Assembly (NCBI GenBank): GCA_905215645.1
Contig: CAJMQS010000048.1
Coordinates: 1-14,702 of the forward strand
DNA: 14,702 bases
Direction of reading: 5' to 3'
DNA from: an uncultured bacterium
GTDB lineage: Bacteria > Bacillota > Negativicutes > Acidaminococcales > Acidaminococcaceae
Positions 14,286 through 14,702 of this stretch are shown piece by piece (the first letter of the stretch is position 1; every line of letters starts with the position of its first letter). The notes below the pieces were generated by a model. It worked only from the letters and a program-made list of their open reading frames with translations, had not been told where the DNA came from and ran no database searches. A program made the position numbers and the translations under genes.

Positions 14286-14304
14286 TATTTATCTTAGATA
14301 ATTA
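14286..14304. promoter_or_regulatory. Candidate MarR operator
   Basis: TATTTATCTTAGATAATTA is a 19-bp palindrome around a central base, with one mismatched pair out of nine; the inner 13 bp (14289-14301) are perfect. It lies just downstream of the predicted transcription start of the marR-efflux operon, where a bound dimer would block transcription. Size and symmetry fit MarR sites. That this regulator binds it is inference. Confidence 0.65.
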
Positions 14305-14314
14305 TTATTGGTAA

Positions 14315-14343
14315 ATATTAAAAGAAAAAGGAAGAAAAGTCAA
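14315..14343 (-). promoter_or_regulatory. Promoter of the marR-efflux operon
   Basis: On the minus strand TTGACT (14338-14343), a 17-bp pyrimidine-rich spacer and TAATAT (14315-14320) precede marR. The -10 is weaker than at the other promoters in the window, which suits a regulated gene. Transcription would start near 14308, giving a leader of about 46 bases that contains the candidate operator. Confidence 0.7.
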
Positions 14344-14387
14344 TGAAAACTCCTACAGGTTTTCTGCCCTTGGTCCATCAGACAGCG

Positions 14388-14424
14388 AAAAAGGGGGCTG
14401 TTGCATGCGCAACAGCCTGTTTTT
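14388..14424. terminator. Rho-independent terminator, possibly two-way
   Basis: GGCTGTTGC (14396-14404) pairs with GCAACAGCC (14409-14417) around the loop ATGC. A T tract follows on the plus strand (14420-14424), and an A tract (14388-14392) gives T on the minus strand. As no plus-strand gene lies upstream, its likely use is to stop minus-strand transcription arriving from beyond the window before it reaches the marR promoter. Confidence 0.85.
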
Positions 14425-14426
14425 GA

Positions 14427-14454
14427 GGTCTCGGGTCTCGAGTCGTGAGTCTCG
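14427..14454 (+). repeat. Heptanucleotide tandem repeat, left array
   Basis: Four adjacent 7-bp units of the form RGTCTCG are seen: GGTCTCG, GGTCTCG, AGTCGTG (two mismatches) and AGTCTCG. The array is followed by AGAC, so that GTCTCGAGAC (14449-14458) is a perfect palindrome. It is matched in opposite orientation by the array at 14602-14622. Confidence 0.8.
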
Positions 14455-14465
14455 AGACGTTGGAT

Positions 14466-14494
14466 AGAACCTGTCCCCATGGCCAGGTTCTTTT
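14466..14494. repeat. Hairpin inside the repeat element
   Basis: AGAACCTG (14466-14473) pairs with CAGGTTCT (14484-14491), and two further G-C pairs can form inside after one mismatch. TTT follows on the plus strand. It resembles short REP-type or terminator hairpins; no gene ends near it, so a terminator role is doubtful. Confidence 0.6.
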
Positions 14495-14572
14495 GAAGAT
14501 GTAGAACCAGTATCGTGCTGGATATAGAAACGAATATCTTATCGTTAGCAGATTAGGGTTTGTACATTCAAA

Positions 14573-14590
14573 AAATTTGCTTGCAAATTT
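14573..14590. repeat. AT-rich hairpin inside the repeat element
   Basis: AAATTTGC (14573-14580) and GCAAATTT (14583-14590) form a perfect 8-bp stem with a two-base gap at the centre. On the minus strand the second arm runs into six T in all, so it could act as a weak terminator for a minus-strand transcript from the right. Confidence 0.6.
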
Positions 14591-14601
14591 CTCATTCGGC
14601 T

Positions 14602-14622
14602 CGAGACTCGAGACCCGAGACC
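14602..14622 (-). repeat. Heptanucleotide tandem repeat, right array (inverted)
   Basis: Three adjacent units CGAGACT, CGAGACC and CGAGACC are the reverse complement of the left array units. The segment 14605-14622 is an exact 18-bp inverted copy of 14427-14444, so the two arrays bound a 196-bp stretch. A further GAGACC lies at 14642-14647, and GCCGC/GCGGC hairpin arms lie at 14626-14638. Confidence 0.8.
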
Positions 14623-14661
14623 GAGCCGCTATGCGGCTTATGAGACCGGGGGTGTTGCACG

Positions 14662-14702
14662 TTAATGGTCTATGAAGTCATCAGCATTCCCTTCTACCAG
14701 TG
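14662..14702 (-). CDS. Possible C-terminal end of a gene entering from the right
   Basis: On the minus strand an open frame reads LVEGNADDFIDH and stops at TAA (14662-14664). Several codons begin with G and the tail is acidic, as in many real C-termini. It is too short to identify. The opposite strand is also open from an ATG at 14665 (MVYEVISIPFYQ) after a G-rich stretch at 14648-14652, so the orientation is uncertain. Confidence 0.25.
   Translation of the reverse strand, partial: LVEGNADDFIDH

Noticed and set aside
14466..14494. The AGAACCTG hairpin as a gene terminator
   Set aside because: No coding region ends within reasonable distance upstream on the plus strand and the T run is only three to four bases, so it is listed as a repeat hairpin instead.

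Overview
The window most likely comes from an anaerobic Negativicutes bacterium (Firmicutes with an outer membrane), probably near Acidaminococcus or Phascolarctobacterium. This is inferred from strong AGGAGG ribosome binding sites, sigma-A promoters with 17-bp spacers, the Firmicutes order ybxF-rpsL-rpsG-fusA-tuf, and GC-rich codon choice. Genus is a guess from gene style; no database search was possible. There is no rRNA, tRNA, CRISPR array, transposase or phage gene.

Layout. (1) 1-3572, minus strand: the str translation operon, ybxF-rpsL-rpsG-fusA-tuf (tuf cut by the window edge). It has its own near-consensus promoter and is not attached to rpoBC. (2) 3573-4258, minus: a 210-bp AT-rich spacer, a strong terminator, and a single-gene unit for a small cupin with its own promoter. 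(3) 4255-11630, minus: a seven-gene operon from one consensus promoter, in transcription order: a 331-residue membrane-anchored protein of unknown function, a phosphomannomutase/phosphoglucomutase, UDP-glucose 4-epimerase (galE), an ABC-F ATPase, an uncharacterised uracil-DNA-glycosylase-fold protein, and the two halves of a ThrE-type exporter. Genes overlap or lie 5 to 18 bp apart. (4) 11643-12298, plus: a lone secreted protein of unknown function, transcribed divergently from the operon and ending in a two-way terminator shared with the next unit. (5) 12372-14343, minus: marR plus a DHA2-type MFS efflux pump, with a candidate autoregulatory operator just downstream of the promoter. (6) 14344-14702: intergenic DNA rich in hairpins, including heptanucleotide repeat arrays facing each other, and possibly the edge of another gene.

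How they work together: region 1 makes translation machinery. Region 3 mixes sugar-nucleotide precursor supply (hexose phosphate mutase plus epimerase, probably for LPS or other surface polysaccharide) with ribosome rescue, DNA repair and metabolite export. Region 5 is a standard drug-responsive repressor and pump pair. I do not see a clear new defence or mobile system. The parts that most deserve a second look are the repeat element at 14427-14622, the unknown protein leading the seven-gene operon, the unusual UDG-fold protein, and the orphan secreted protein.
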